From Phellopilus nigrolimitatus (taxonomy: Eukaryota > Basidiomycota > Agaricomycetes > Hymenochaetales > Hymenochaetaceae), in contig JAJOHG010000143.1 in assembly GCA_021029095.1 (NCBI GenBank), forward strand, positions 1 through 64,000: DNA of 64,000 nt. Direction: 5' to 3'. Below are positions 1-11,947 of the stretch, in pieces (within the stretch, counting starts at the first letter, position 1; each line of letters begins with the position of its first letter). The notes beneath the pieces are model-generated. The model worked only from the letters and a program-made list of their open reading frames with translations. It did not search any database and was not told the DNA's origin. The translations under genes were made by a program, and so were the position numbers.

Positions 1-1266
1 AGAACAACTTCATAGGATTGAGAAATCGAGGGCATGGTAGCGTTCTGTCGAGAAGAAGATGGAAATTCCGAAGGTGAGAGTTTAGCGTCGAATTGGCGTC
101 GAAGTACAAGCGAATTATGGTTTGTCGGCTGTTACAGGCACTCCGGGGAAATCTAGCCCACGGCCCGAGGAAGCTTCAGAGTGAAGCAATTAAAGAGCGG
201 TTGTTATAGACATAAGCAGCAGACGCTTCAGCGTCGAGATGACCGTTATAAGTCTGTTTTTGCCCTGCACGTTGTTTACGAACTATTGTCAAGGAGGTGA
301 TGATCGTGACTAAAAGTGACAGTCGTATGGGAAACCAGTACTATTGTTCTACAATCAACGTAAGCCTAATGCACCGAGCCCTCTTGAGTCTTGAGTCTTC
401 TTTTTTCTCTTCGTGTTGCCGAGGCGTTTTCAAGTCATTTCTGGCATCCGAGTGAATTACAGGGTCTGTTGCGTTGAAAAAGAAAACCTTAAGCGCACGC
501 CACCAGGCCGCGAAAGGAAAGACCCATGTGCCGCACTTACCTAATAACACAGAATAAGTAAGGCCGGGCTTCGGTTCACGGCTAACACAAGTCAGAGTTG
601 CTCACACTTTCGTGTCGATACCTCGTCGCACCTTGTTCGATGCAGTCAGGCTCAGTGTTTGAGCATTTCGTTTTGGGCCCCCCTCTACTTTGACGCCACG
701 AAGGCACGACAGGTCATACGACCACACTATATCTGCAGCCTATCTATCTCCAGTGGCAGCTGAGAGGCTTGAACACTTCTGCACACAATCATACACACGA
801 TCGTCTCTTTTCTTGGATGGGGTAATAAAGACACGATTGCAATGACTGTCTTATTCTTGTACACTCATCTCCTTATTATGCTTCTCAATGGGGACACAGC
901 CTTTCACGATCCCGTCTGCAAGGATCTTGATTACCGAATGGTCTTCTCACAATATGGCGTGAGATCTTTTATCGTGAGCACTTGACTTGCTCTCCATATC
1001 GAGCAGGATGAAGTGTCAATCAGCCGCCCCGGCCCCCGTCTCTGCCAATAAGTGTTCAGTGCATGTGCTCCTGCTTCAACGTGCTCCCGGATTTCTGTGT
1101 TCAGGTATTCGGCAGCCCCGTCCGTTAGTAAATAATATGTAAGATTCGCAAACGTGCGACGTGCTGCTTGTTGGTATTCGCTAGATCTCCGAGCCTGACT
1201 TATCTGCAAGCTATAAATCATGTCCTTACGGATGACGGCTACTTTTGCTAGCTTTTCACATTCGTT
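1..1266. other. Intergenic region with one weak minus-strand ORF
   Basis: No recognisable gene. The complement of 931-1221 is open for 96 codons from an ATG at 1221, divergent from the AIM6-like gene. It has a protein-like composition (for example ARRTFANLTYYLL and EYLNTEIREHVEAG), but I do not recognise a family. It could be the first exon of a minus-strand gene. The rest shows no coding signal I can support. Confidence 0.3.
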
Positions 1267-2504
1267 ATGATGTTCTGCAAGTCGGTCGCGCTTAAGATTA
1301 CTGCTACCTTGTTGTTGTGTCAGGTCTCTTCTGGAAAGCCTGGTGTCGATACTCAGATAGCTATCCTAGAGGATTCCAACTCGACTCTATTGCAATACCC
1401 AACGCAATTTACACAGAACATAGTGGTATGGTGCATTTTAAATACTAGATCAGCTTAACTAGATCAGCTCATGAGGATTTTTCTTCACAGCCCAAATCGA
1501 TACATTCCCACAACGACTGTACGTCGCTATTAGCGTTCATTTATATATATCCCCATTGTCTCAACTTCACGTAGACTGGCGCGACGTACCGCTTCTTACG
1601 GCACTTAGTTTCGGAGTGGCTAGCGTTGAAGCGGATGTGTGGCTTATAAACGGAACTTTGTTCGTAAGCGGCTTTTGTGACTTCAGCCCGCGCGGTTATG
1701 ACCTGCTTCATTCACATAATAACCAAGGTGGGGCACGAATTAGCAGCACTTTCAGAAGCGCGGACGTTCGACTCCCTATACATCAAGCCTTTGGTCAGTA
1801 TTGTTGAAGCGCAAAACCCTCAGAATGAGTTCACCGTCAACCAAAGTTCATTCAAGTGCGCTCCTACTATCGCTTGTATTACATATATCATTCACCCATA
1901 TCTCAGTGGTGTCTTTGATATGGCAGGAACCGTGCCGCTTCAACTGCTCGTCGATATCAAAACGGATGGTGTAGAGTTCGTTCGTCTTTATGTTCGAACA
2001 GCGATGAGTGATGAGTTGACTCCAAAATTCTCCAGGGCTTTGCCTGTCATTCTTGACGCTCTTCAGCCTCTTCGCGAGCGGGGTTTCTTGACGACGTTCG
2101 CCAATGGTACCTTAACGCAGGGACCAATCCTTGTCATTGGGACTGGAAACTCTCCACTCGAGAATGTCAAAGCTCTTTCACCCCGCGACTACTTCTTCGA
2201 TGCTCCTCTAGACCAGCTCACGAACGCGACGCTGAATACGACTTGGAGTTCAACTCTCTCACCTATAGCCAGCACCGATTACGGTGAAACTGTAGGATGG
2301 GATGGAATAAGCAACATTACTGACACGCAGCGCACAACAATCCTCACATTCGTGAATAACGCCCACTCAAGGGGTGTTACCGCCCGGTTTTATGACACGC
2401 CAGGGTGGCCGATCAATGCCCGCTTGAATGTCTGGAGGGAACTGGTGAACGACGGAGCAGACTGGTTGAATGCAGACGACTTGGAGGCGGCTAGCCGCTT
2501 CTAA
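1267..2504 (+). CDS. AIM6-like PLC-type phosphodiesterase, probably secreted
   Basis: The protein resembles fungal Altered inheritance of mitochondria protein 6, a member of the PLC-like phosphodiesterase (TIM-barrel) superfamily; its substrate is not established. The start at 1267 gives a hydrophobic leader (VALKITATLLLCQVSS) that looks like a signal peptide. Exons join in frame: an intron ends at 1490, exon 1491-1518 encodes the HSHND block, intron 1519-1574, exon 1575-1663 (YWRDVPLLTALSFG, then VEADVWL), intron 1664-1727, then GHELAAL onwards. The HSHND and EADVWL blocks correspond to the catalytic His and acidic residues of the superfamily. A short in-frame intron from about 1846 to just before 1911 is likely. 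The C-terminal half (LVDIKTDG, ITDTQRTTILTFVNNAH, NDGADWLNADDLEAA) is intact to the TAA at 2502. The gene looks functional. Family assignment is firm; biochemical role is not. Confidence 0.8.
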
Positions 2505-3179
2505 AAGGTCTATTCGCTTTCTGTTGCTTAAAAACCCATGTTGTCTACTTATTCCGCCATCTTTCAACGCAGGTTGTATCATATCTTTAAAGTTCACTGC
2601 TTGATATCGAAAGCGTGTCTCTTCTATATCGTGCTGGCATTTCTCCGGATCTGTACTCTGCTCCATCTTGTCATATTTCGGACCATCAAGCAAAATATCT
2701 ATTTGCCAGTGGTACATGGAACTAGATCTCAACGACTGAAGCCGGTGGTTCTGAGGGCTTTGCTAGATCGGGTCTTTCGATCTACTTACTTCCAGTAGCT
2801 TGACCCTTGGTATACTGTCTCGTCTCAGCTTGCCTCATTAAAACTCTCCTAGCTTCGTCAGCGAAAGTGGCAAGTAGCCCGAGAGAAGAATCATGTCGAC
2901 CCTCCAGAAGTCTTTTGGAATCAAGTGTTTTGACTCAGGCCCTCTTAGGCGCAGTCTCTTGTAAACCACACGTATTGTTGCAGAGACACTCACAACTCGT
3001 GATGTGCTTCTCGACATTCCGCAATATACGTCGTGAAATAAGAAGAGGATCACGCTGGCCTTTTTTTGTTGCTCTCAGGAACACTGTGTCTGTCAGCCAG
3101 CGCAGGATTTGACGGCCTAGGCTGCTGATATCCAGTTTGCAGGTTTTCGTGCTATTTTTTTTTTCTTTTCGACTCCGAA
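2505..3179. other. Non-coding or decayed stretch before the GH74 remnant
   Basis: Short open stretches occur in all frames, but none gives a recognisable protein. Much of this could be the eroded 5' part of the GH74 gene that follows, although no GH74 motif can be read with confidence before about 3180. Confidence 0.4.
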
Positions 3180-3900
3180 GGATTGTCGTCGCTGTTGAGT
3201 GCTTCTGGTGTTAACGAAGGTAAGTCTGAGTTGACCTATTTGACCGAGTCAGTGCTGGCAAGTGCTTACACAAATCCCTTCTGGTCGACATTGACTTTTC
3301 TGGAAACTGATATCGTTGGCGTTGGCAACGGCTACAGCAGCTCCGGCAAGCATATTGTTACATATTTCTGCTGTCCCGGTGCTACTTGATCAGCGATCGG
3401 CTATCTTGGACAATATGGTAACATCCAATACACAATTTAACTCTTCGCCAGGGCTCAGGATTGTAACGCAGCTGTGCATGTTACAGACGGGAAGGTCGCC
3501 TTCTCCGCAGACCGTGACACTATGCTCTGGAGGACAAGCATCTTGTCTTTCGTTATTGTTCCCTATCAGATTCAGAAATCGCTTCTGACAAGCTCAAGTA
3601 CTGGTGCTTCCGAATCAAACTTTACATCTCCACGGATGGTGGACACTCTCTCATTTCGTCCCGGTCTCTTAAAGAATTGACTGCACTATCCGAGGTTAAT
3701 GTGAACCCGAACGTCAGAGGAGACCTCGGTTTTGCTACGGATAAAAGTAATCGGGTGCAACATGCACAGGGCTTGCTGACGTGACACAGGCTGGGAAAAC
3801 TGCCTTTGGTGTCCCTGACTCGGGCTTCACGTATCTTGTGGTTATTTCCGTGCTGATGACGAAGGCGTTTTGCGAGTTCAAATCAACGATACGTATAGCT
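3180..3900 (+). pseudogene. GH74 xyloglucanase remnant (frameshifted)
   Basis: Several blocks in different plus-strand frames match the second seven-bladed propeller of GH74 endo-xyloglucanases in the expected order. They are LLSASGVNEG with TNPFWSTLTF and VGVGNGYSSSGKH (about 3186-3360), then DGKVAFSADRDTMLWRT (about 3485-3535), then SDKLKYWCFRIKLYISTDGG (about 3585-3650), then VNVNPNVRGDLGFATDK (about 3697-3747), then TQAGKTAFGVPDSG (about 3785-3830). Each block resembles a GH74 landmark (the LLSAVGD, SADGDTILWST and VSTDGG types). They are separated by frame changes and stops, so the gene is broken. The N-terminal propeller and the cellulose-binding module usual for fungal GH74 are not seen. 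Loss of a plant cell-wall enzyme here is an inference from the broken frame; assembly errors could mimic part of it. Confidence 0.6.
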
Positions 3901-4219
3901 TATCCTCTCGTTTAGTGGGTTTTATTACCTAATAAGTCAAGTTTCTCGTATTGCATAACCTCTGAATAAGCACAGACAAACCTTCCACCGGCCTCTATCC
4001 AATATGGGAGGTTCGACTGTAGTGCACTTCTTTGTTCTGCATGTGAATGTGCTTGATGAGCTTTGTGTGGCTAAACTATAATGGTTACACATCTTTATCT
4101 GTTTCCCTGGTGATAAATAGCAGACTTGAGAAAGTTATAAATACTGGTAAATAACGCGTTCGCTTTAGCACGTGCAATTACTTGATTGGGATCTCTGCAC
4201 AGCCTCGTCTATTAATATT
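3901..4219. other. Intergenic, no gene seen
   Basis: AT-rich spacer with stops in all frames. It holds the presumed promoter of the LRR gene that starts at 4220. Confidence 0.5.
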
Positions 4220-6169
4220 ATGGCGTCAGCGTCTGCTAATCCGTTGTTTCTCGTCATGTCCAAACGCCTACGAACGGCCGAACCCTCAGCTTCTGGACAC
4301 AAATCCAAAAGACAGAAGTCAAACTTCGTGATTGGTGCACCATCTGCTGATGACCTTCGACTCCCATCCGAAACCATTTCTTCTTCATCTGCGTTATCCG
4401 TTCGGAACTTAAGGCAACCATTCCCTCACTCGCTTGTCTCGATCTGCATACGTGTATTCTCAGAACACTTCCAAGAATTCTGTGACGAAAATCGCTGGGA
4501 ATCGACGAAGAAATGGCTCGAAATTGTCCCTGATGCAGTTCTACCCAGGTTATTTACTGCACTTAAAATGCGGCATCCGGGGCGTCTCAACCACGCTGTG
4601 ATTACCACAGTAGGCACAGAAGGCTCTACGCGATACTGTGCTTTAGTCTTGACTTATGTGACAGTACTTTCTGCGCGGCGTATCCGTAGTTTTGGACGGA
4701 AACTTGGGGGTGACTTCTGTTACCCTGTCAGCCATACCGCGCGTACTAGGGAATAGGCTCCGCGTATTGGAGCTCAGTGATTTTAAGAAATTCTCTGACA
4801 GAGACTACTCGTCGATGATTAAACGCCTTCCATCCCTCGAGACGTTGATATTAAGGTGGGCAGTACTCTTCTTTGAGCCAAAGGACGTGATAAGTTCATA
4901 CTTGACGTTTTTAGAAATTGTACAAAAGTTGGCCCTTCGACTGTGGAAGCAGCTGCAGAGAGTTGCCCTAATCTAAAGATCGTTAATCTGAGCTTTACGA
5001 GTGCCACAGCGTTGTCACTTCTGCCTTTAATCAAAGCATGTCCAGATCTTGAAGTCCTCAAATTAGCGGGCATTCAAAACTTGGTGAGTTCTTACGTCTA
5101 TAGATACTTTCTGCTGAATACTGATCTTATTAAAGTCGGATGCAACGGTGACAAAACTGCTCACTATTCTCTCAAGCGATAGCCGAAGAGAAGGGTGCTT
5201 ACCTTTGAAACGGCTAAAATCGCTGAAGCTCAGGCACAACACCCTGTCCGACGTGGCTATCCTGCAACTGCTCCATCATTGTCCCGTTCTAGAGCGTCTG
5301 GATGTCTCCTTCACGCTTCTTCGACACTTGTCTGGACTTCCACATGCGCCGCCGATCGAGAAGCTCTCGCTGACGTCTACTTTCATTCCTGGAAAGGAAC
5401 TGATCGAATTAGTTGGAGCCTTGCCTCATTTGAGGATTTTGAATATCGGGGCGATGGGTGTGAAACCGGGGACAAACACAGCAATCATGAACTCAACGGC
5501 CATGACGCTGAACGACGATGTACTTCGACTCCTGACGGATGCACTGCGTAATTGTTCGTCCCTGGAATCTATCAACTTGGTTCAGAATTCGAAGATCGGT
5601 TCAACGAGGAGGCATGACAGCGCATTGGCATATTTCATTCGACAAGTAGGCAGGAGGTGTCAGGTATGTATCTTGTTCACTACTCTGACTGATGTTAAAT
5701 TCCATGGTATCATCATGTTTAAGCATCTCAACTTATCGGGAGTTCCCATGCGGTCCGAAGATCTTATAGGTCTCGTAGCGGAAGATCCGGAAGACCCAGT
5801 TTCACCGCTGAAGACGTTAAATCTAAATAAGACTCTGATTGACGATGAATGTACACCTTGGATCTCGAGTTGCGCCAGCCTCGAAATTCTCGAAGCTGCT
5901 GAGACCAAAATCTCAGGTACTTTACATTCTAGTTTATCCATAAGCGCATCAAACTGATGGCATTGTCGCAATAGCGGAGGGACTTCTTCCCATTATCGAC
6001 TCTTGTCATCGCTTGTCCAGTCTCAATCTCACTGGGTGCAGGGGTGTGAAAATCGCTGATCGCAGAAGATTTTTCGAGGTATGTGTGATATTCTTCTCTC
6101 ATAGATCCAAAGATTAACATATTCCTGCAGGTTTGGGAGCACGAGCGGCAGTCAAGACCCTCACAATAG
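4220..6169 (+). CDS. Leucine-rich repeat (RNI-like) protein
   Basis: This is a multi-exon gene for an RNI-like protein with amino-acid-type LRRs, as in fungal F-box/LRR and Amn1-like proteins. The start at 4220 (MASASANPL) was preferred over an upstream in-frame ATG at 4172 because the upstream extension has no obvious conservation. The N-terminus has a basic stretch (KSKRQK) and then a helical region (LVSICIRVFSEHFQEFC, DAVLPRLFTALK). LRR units follow: LRVLELSDFKKF, LPSLETLILR, CPNLKIVNLSF, CPDLEVLKLAG, CPVLERLDVSF, LPHLRILNIG, CSSLESINLV, LKTLNLNKTLI, CASLEILEAAETKI, HRLSSLNLTGC. The last exon begins at 6131 and ends with TAG at 6167-6169. I could not read a clear F-box. It is convergent with COG1. 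Probable roles are substrate recognition or scaffolding. Confidence 0.7.
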
Positions 6170-6589
6170 CTATCAGTATAGTCGTCGACGATGTTAAAAA
6201 AATCCACACAGATAATATGTACTATAGATAGACGCAAAAAGACGTGTACGCGTTGCAGTTGCTGGTCACCGAGCAGCCGCAGTCCCTACCCACAAAGAGC
6301 CGAAGCGAGATGATGGTTTTACAACGTTCAGAGCCGGTTGTAACTCGTGTTCTATTCCTAAACCAACGGTTGCACTTGCGGCTTTCTGACGATTCAACTC
6401 CGACGTGGGGGACCTGGGCGACTTTGCAGACGAAGGGGTTTTGATGGGCGCGACTAGTGGGGATAGTAGGAGGTGGACATGGATAATGCTTTGGACGACA
6501 CTGCTTTGCAACTCCGCGTCGAGGTTAGGATGCGCCTTCAGTACACTTGGTGGTAAGGACTGTACGGAAAGAACATCATTATCTCAAAG
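6170..6589. other. Convergent intergenic spacer
   Basis: This lies between the 3' ends of the LRR gene and COG1 and should hold both 3' UTRs. Short open frames here show no family signal. Confidence 0.5.
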
Positions 6590-9582
6590 CTAGGAATGAA
6601 GCTCGGCAAAGAAATTTACCTCATGCAATCTCTGCAGCGCCTTTTTCAGTGCTGCCGTGGAAGTTGTTAGAGGACTTCCCCAGTCATCACAAATTGCCTT
6701 CAAGAAACACAAATCCCAAAGAAACTGGACCGTAACAGTCTGAAGGTCCTGTAATGATACGGCGACGACGGTTGAAAAGCGATCGAGAACAGTTTTGACG
6801 ACAGCTGATCTCTGTGCATGATCCCTGAATAAGCCGAAACTTTGGGCCGAACCGACTAAGGAGAGTAATGCGTCCATCAGGTATGGTGAAGGATTAGATG
6901 GAAGAGACCGATCTGCGAGTGGATTGTCAATGTGTCAAACCGGTGGATTGTCACCAGAGTTCACAACTCACTGATATCAAGCAACACGTGCTCGTCTGTG
7001 CTGGTGCTCCTGAACAGCATGTCTCTCGCGGAAAGAACTACACTCGATGCACATTTGTCAACACTCAGGTCATAAAGTAGACGAGCCCGAGCGTGGCACT
7101 CTTTACAAAAGCGTAAGACATTGTTTCATTTTATTTCAATCGTGTGATCGACGCACCATCACTGAAAGCTGCTGAACAGCGCAAGTCGCTTATCAAAGAA
7201 GATAAAGAGAGCTTCTGTGCCACTCGTCCGATGAAGACAAGACGTCTGAGAGATTGCTCTACACTCTCTGTTAATAAAAGATCGATGAAGGTAACATGCA
7301 TTGCTTACCAGACTCCCCCTTTTCTTCGTTGAGTAAGTTCTCTACTGAGGTGAGAAGCGCGCCAGCGGTTTTCTCCGAGTAAGGCGTATACGTTGCTTCT
7401 AGATCCCTGATCACCATAGTGCATTTTTAGGCACAGAGATTTCATTAAAGAATCGTAGAAGACAAACCGTCTACTTTCTTCGTCCGCGAACGCATAATCC
7501 AAGTCACTCCGCAGCCGTAACGCGGCAGATTCTTCCTTTGACATGATTTTGTCGATGAATGGGGTCATGCTATCAATACGCGATTTAATCGCATGTTTGA
7601 AGCGCTGGAACGACGAATGAGCAAGCTGGGAACCAAGGGAGGCTTGCGTAACTGATGGGGTTGGAGGGGCAGACAGTAAAAATTCCGCGGGAGAGATGTC
7701 TGCGGCGCGCAAAGGAATCGAATGAGTGATGATAATAGGTTAATAATGTTTACCCTACCTTTTTCACTTCCCTCACGTTTCTCAGCGATATCAACAGTCA
7801 AAGATCGCAGAGTCCCTTCGAACGAAGAAGAAAGTTTCACTAAGTCAGCTTTCCAAATATCCTTAACGCGTGCCTTGCACACGCTATCAATCAAGGAACG
7901 TAGAGTGTATGTGTCCTCTTCGTCTAAGAGCGCACTGGATGCGGAGAGCCACTCGATGGCTGAGGATCGAATTTTCCAGACCTTCTTGATGGTCTCCAGC
8001 CGCGTCAGCCACGGCCCAGCAGATTCTCGCAGATGCCCGGCTGCCTTCTTAAACCAATCTCTTAATTTAAAGTCAAGCATCGATTGATTGACGGTCGATG
8101 AATGGGATCCTAGATCAACAAAAGGCCTATATGACCTGATGTCTGGCGGCAAGGGAAGGAAGTGGTTGGAGTTTGGAAGGGAAGAAAGTAGGATATGTGT
8201 CGAAAGACAGAGCTCTGACGGTATTAATGGAGTAGGCTGAATGGGCACATCAGTTTGTGTGAAGGCCAGTACCTGTCCGATCATCGGAGGCGATCCGTCG
8301 GGGCATTCTCTAAATGCCTCGCGTGCACTTCCTACGGTCCCTGCGATGGCGTCTAGTACGGATTGAATGTCATCCCAGACACTTCGTACTGCCTTTTTAC
8401 CAAACTTTCCCATGTCTTTCGGCGAGTCTTCTGATGTACCGTCCCAAGAGCCTCGGATCGCAGCATGCAGGTTTTGAAGCGACTTGGATCGCTGTTTCAG
8501 GAAAACATCCAGTGCATCTGTTAAAGGCAGTGAATCTAGCAGATGCAAAGCAAGTATCGAGGCACAGAGTTCCTAGGATGTGGTTCAGTTATGAAAATGG
8601 CCGCCGAAGCATTCAGTATACCTGTGATGTCATGGTTTGTTCTCGAAGAGACAACGTTGCCTTATGCGATATCTGCGCTCGAAACTGAGATACTGATTCC
8701 CATTGACGCTGCACCAGCGGAAATTGATCCTGATATAAAGTTAGTGACCAGTCACCGCTGAACCTGAAATCAGAACAAACTTTAACATGGATTCCTTGCT
8801 GCACCCAATTTTGACCTTCCTCCGAGTCCTCATTAACCAAAGAGCGAAACACCAATCTGGATAATAAAAAAAGCCAAGCTGCGTGAAGGTATCGCTTTCT
8901 TTCCAGTAAGCGCCAGAGATGCTCTGAAGCGTCGAGCAGGAGTTTAAGGTGAGCTGCAAGGCATTGCAAGGCCTGCAAACGTGAGTCTTAGGATCAGTCA
9001 GTAGCAGAGTGAGTCAGAGCCACATGGTCGCCCACCTTCTTTGCCACTAGTCGAGCCGACTCCGTCGAATTCTGTACGAGGTTGCTCCATCGACACTATA
9101 CGCTTCATATTGCCCACGGAATCTAGAACACGCCTAGACGATTGCGACATCGAGATAATTGATGTCGATGCTTGAAGAAGATCCCGGTAGCGTTCTCTGT
9201 GTTTCTTTCAGCAAGTGGATTCTCGTTATGAGGAACTGAAGTTAACGTACCCAACCATCAGCCGAAGCTCTTCCTGCTTGGCGTCCACATCTGACCTAAC
9301 ATTCACTCAATATAAAGACAAATATTTGAAGACTCTCATTACGCACCTCAGTCTGTGCAGAATGGTCTTGACCTCGGACACGGTGTGCTTCGCGAAGACC
9401 TCGTCCGGGTCCAGCAGATGCAGTTCGTCCTTGCCATTTGGCCTAATGATCGGGGTTCGCTGAGTCCAGGACGATCCATTTTGCATAATTTTGGGTCGTG
9501 AATTCTGAGGTGGGGATCCCAGACTTCCTGAATACGACTGGAGCGATGAGTGTGTGGAGGAGTTCGCTACGAGCTTCGACAT
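6590..9582 (-). CDS. COG1: Conserved oligomeric Golgi complex subunit 1
   Basis: COG1 is part of lobe A of the COG tether, which acts in retrograde vesicle traffic within the Golgi. The start at 9582 follows from the frame leading into the N-terminal family signature LLDPDEVFAKHTVSEVK. The next exon gives AKQEELRLMVGERYRDLLQA with SMSQSS, the characteristic COG1 helix. Further exons, in order on the minus strand, carry LQCLAAHLKLLLDASEHLWRLL with FPLVQRQWESVSQFRAQISH (8990-8640), LLDSLPLTDALDVFLKQRSK (8545-7700), SLRRLVFIGRVAQKLS (about 7260-7150), LYDLSVDKCASSVVLSARDM (about 7075-6970) and a C-terminal exon ending ELHS with the stop at 6590-6592. All conserved blocks are present and in order, so the gene appears intact. 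Short introns of the usual size separate them. A 40-nt repeat lies about 150 bp upstream of the start. Confidence 0.88.
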
Positions 9583-9729
9583 CAAAATGTTTTTTAGAAG
9601 CGGCCAGGAGACGACCGGGAAAGTATAACAATATATATGCTAGTGAAAGAGGCTTCGCATAAGGTAATGTTTGAACAGCAGCAAAGCCCAGAGTCTATAG
9701 CCAGTGGAGGGATACAGCGGATAGTGGAC

Positions 9730-9772
9730 AACGACGGCAGGGCGCGAAAGACGCGTCAATGCCGTGGGAACT
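9730..9772. repeat. Dispersed about 40-nt repeat, copy A
   Basis: Near-identical to 16609-16652, with small indels only. The core is ACGCGTCAATGCCGTGGGAA. It contains the MluI-type ACGCGT hexamer, which in yeasts is the MBF (MCB) site. It lies upstream of COG1, read on the opposite strand. Confidence 0.65.
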
Positions 9773-10206
9773 TACGGAACGCGCTCAATCATCCATCCGA
9801 GTTGCGTTTTATCTTCTACATGTATTTTCTCGAATCCTTATAATGTGGCTCGCGCTCTTCAACACTTTGGTTGTGGGCCATTGCTGCGCATGGCATGTTG
9901 CGATTCCTTTTTTCTTCTTCTTCTTGTCGTTTACTTCAGTATATAGATTATGGCCAGCGGTAGCGAGCAAAATCTTTGTACATACGGGACTTGCCGGCCC
10001 TTTTTGTATCACTATCAGTGACCATGACAAAATGCATAGCCACTGGACCTGAAAACGCTCACTGTGAAAGAACGCTTCCCTTACAGGAATCGTAATAGGC
10101 GAGTTAAAGCCGAAAGCTCCGTACAGCACTCTTTCAAGAAATGTATCCTCCGAACATGCGGGATAACAACTGCAATCAGATTTACATTTAATTTGCTGCA
10201 GGAGAC

Positions 10207-10269
10207 CCGTCAGTCGAGTTTGCGCACTGCGCCGAAGGCTTGGGGGCAGTGAGCAAGCTCGACTGACGG
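10207..10269. repeat. 24-bp inverted repeat, hairpin-forming
   Basis: Arms at 10207-10230 and 10246-10269 are reverse complements except at two positions (one would be a G-U pair in RNA, one a G-A mismatch). They flank a 15-nt loop. The outer 12 bp (CCGTCAGTCGAG and its complement) are perfect. The hairpin sits about 190 bp upstream of the kinase start codon. Confidence 0.8.
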
Positions 10270-10456
10270 AACAACAACAAAGCCGAATCGCATTCGCCTC
10301 CTTTTGTTGCTCAAGCCCTTGTTGTGAGTTGTGCTTGATCGTTGAGATGTTTTATAATTTACATAAAGGAGCTTCTCTGTTGTTGTTCAACGACACCTAA
10401 GTCCTGATCCCCCCCGCTGACAAGACTCCGCCCTTCTGGTATCCGCAGCGCCAGCC

Positions 10457-11947
10457 ATGGATGACCTTATCCACTATGATGCTGTCGTTTTGCCTACCGA
10501 TCCAGCGACTCGCATCACCAACCCGTATGAACTGGCGTCCTTCAGAGAGATTGAACGTAACGGTGGCTTCGGCTTGCTGTCGTCTGAGCGTTGGTGGAGG
10601 AATCATTATGAGTTCCTGCTTTCTCGTGGCTACCAGCTCAGGCCGAGATACCATCCTGGATGGAAACCATCGTGGCTTGAGACCGATATCATTCCGTTCG
10701 CTTGCGAGGATTCGCACAAGCGAATTGTATGTCTTGCCTTCCTCACTCCCCTGTGGTATCTTTCTGAAACACATTACGCCTTGATCTGCTGAAGACTCAA
10801 GTAGTCATGGATGTAAAGCGAGTCCAGGATGGCAAAATCATGGCAATCAAGAAACTCCCGGCGAACAGTCGGGAGGCTCAGATAGCTCTCATGCTATCTT
10901 CATCTGAACGCCTCCAGGACCCTACGAATCATTGCGTTCCGATTTTTGATACATTCATCGACGAGCAAGACAATCAAATCATGTTAATGGTCATGCCGCT
11001 TCTTCGTGCTTTTAACGATCCAGAATTTGAGTATATAGATGAGGCAATTGATTTTGTGCATCAAGCGCTAGAGGTACGCTCACACGATCGCATTGCGCGG
11101 AATCTCATTTTTGCTAATTCTTCGACGTATTTGAAGGGACTTGTTTACATGCATAGTCAAAATGTGGCTCATAGGTGCGGTTGACTTTTGGTTTTGCTAT
11201 TATGTCGATAGTGTCTGACACAAGCTGTTCCACCAACTCATATAAAGGGATCTTTCCGATGGCAATATCATGATGGATGGACGAGCTCTCTTTCATCCAG
11301 ATGGATTTCATCCAGCCCATCAATACTTGAAAGCACGAGATTTGACAATTGCTACACCGCGATCTAGAAGTGATGTCGATCGCGTGAGATATTATTTCAC
11401 GGACTTCGGGATTTCTACACATTTTCAGGACAACAACAAACCTCGTCTGGTGGTTGGTAATATGGCACAAGAGGAAAGTATTCCAGAATTGAGCTCATTT
11501 GTTCCTTACGACCCGTTCCGTGTCGACGTGTTCACCCTAGGGATGGTGTTCAAAAGGAATCTTCTCGATGTACGTTTTTGTATACGCTCAGTAACCCTTT
11601 CTTGATCTGCATTCTTCGCTCAGGTATATAAGAACATTCTAGTCCTGTCTCCTCTCATTCAAGAGATGACAAAAGAGAAGCCTGAGGAACGGTTGACTGC
11701 TCCTCAGGCTCTTGAGCTTTTCAATCTGTTGATAAGAACATATCCCGGTTATGCACGTCGCTGGTGCCTACACTCTCACAAGGAGCGTACTACCGTGCAC
11801 TTCACTCGAAACATGCGCTCTGTCCTTCGGGAGCTGTCGTATTTGGCGGGATCATTTGGGTCATTAGGTGAGTTTATGGCCAACATGTCTTCTGTCATCA
11901 CTGGGGTATCTCATGCATCTTGTTTGTGCGCTCAATTTGTCCCCTAG
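10457..11947 (+). CDS. Protein kinase-like protein (Agaricomycete family)
   Basis: This is a eukaryotic protein kinase fold of the type common in mushroom genomes, with a long N-terminal extension. Exon 1 is 10457-10725. Exon 2 starts at 10795 and carries the beta-3 lysine (GKIMAIKKL) and a candidate alpha-C glutamate (SREAQI). Exon 3 is 11137-11174; the split codon at 11173/11248 restores HRDLSDGN, the catalytic loop with Asp and Asn. The metal-binding DFG follows (YFTDFGIST). Subdomain IX is DVFTLGMVF, after an intron-free stretch. A further intron lies at about 11571-11625, before NILVLSPLIQEMTKEKPEERLT. No clear glycine-rich loop is visible, because the N-lobe begins atypically. A GTGAGT at about 11868 may be a further donor, so the last codons and the stop at 11945-11947 are uncertain. 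Catalytic residues are present, so activity is plausible. Substrate unknown. Confidence 0.75.

Larger units (their letters stand above)
9583..10456. other. Intergenic region between COG1 and the kinase gene
   Basis: This spacer separates divergent genes. It contains a dispersed 40-nt repeat (9730-9772) and a strong inverted repeat (10207-10269), both listed separately. A run of T residues at about 9908-9930 is low complexity. No gene was found. Confidence 0.5.

Noticed and set aside
9908..9930. T-rich tract as a possible transposon poly-A tail
   Set aside because: No target-site duplication, reverse transcriptase or element body could be read nearby.
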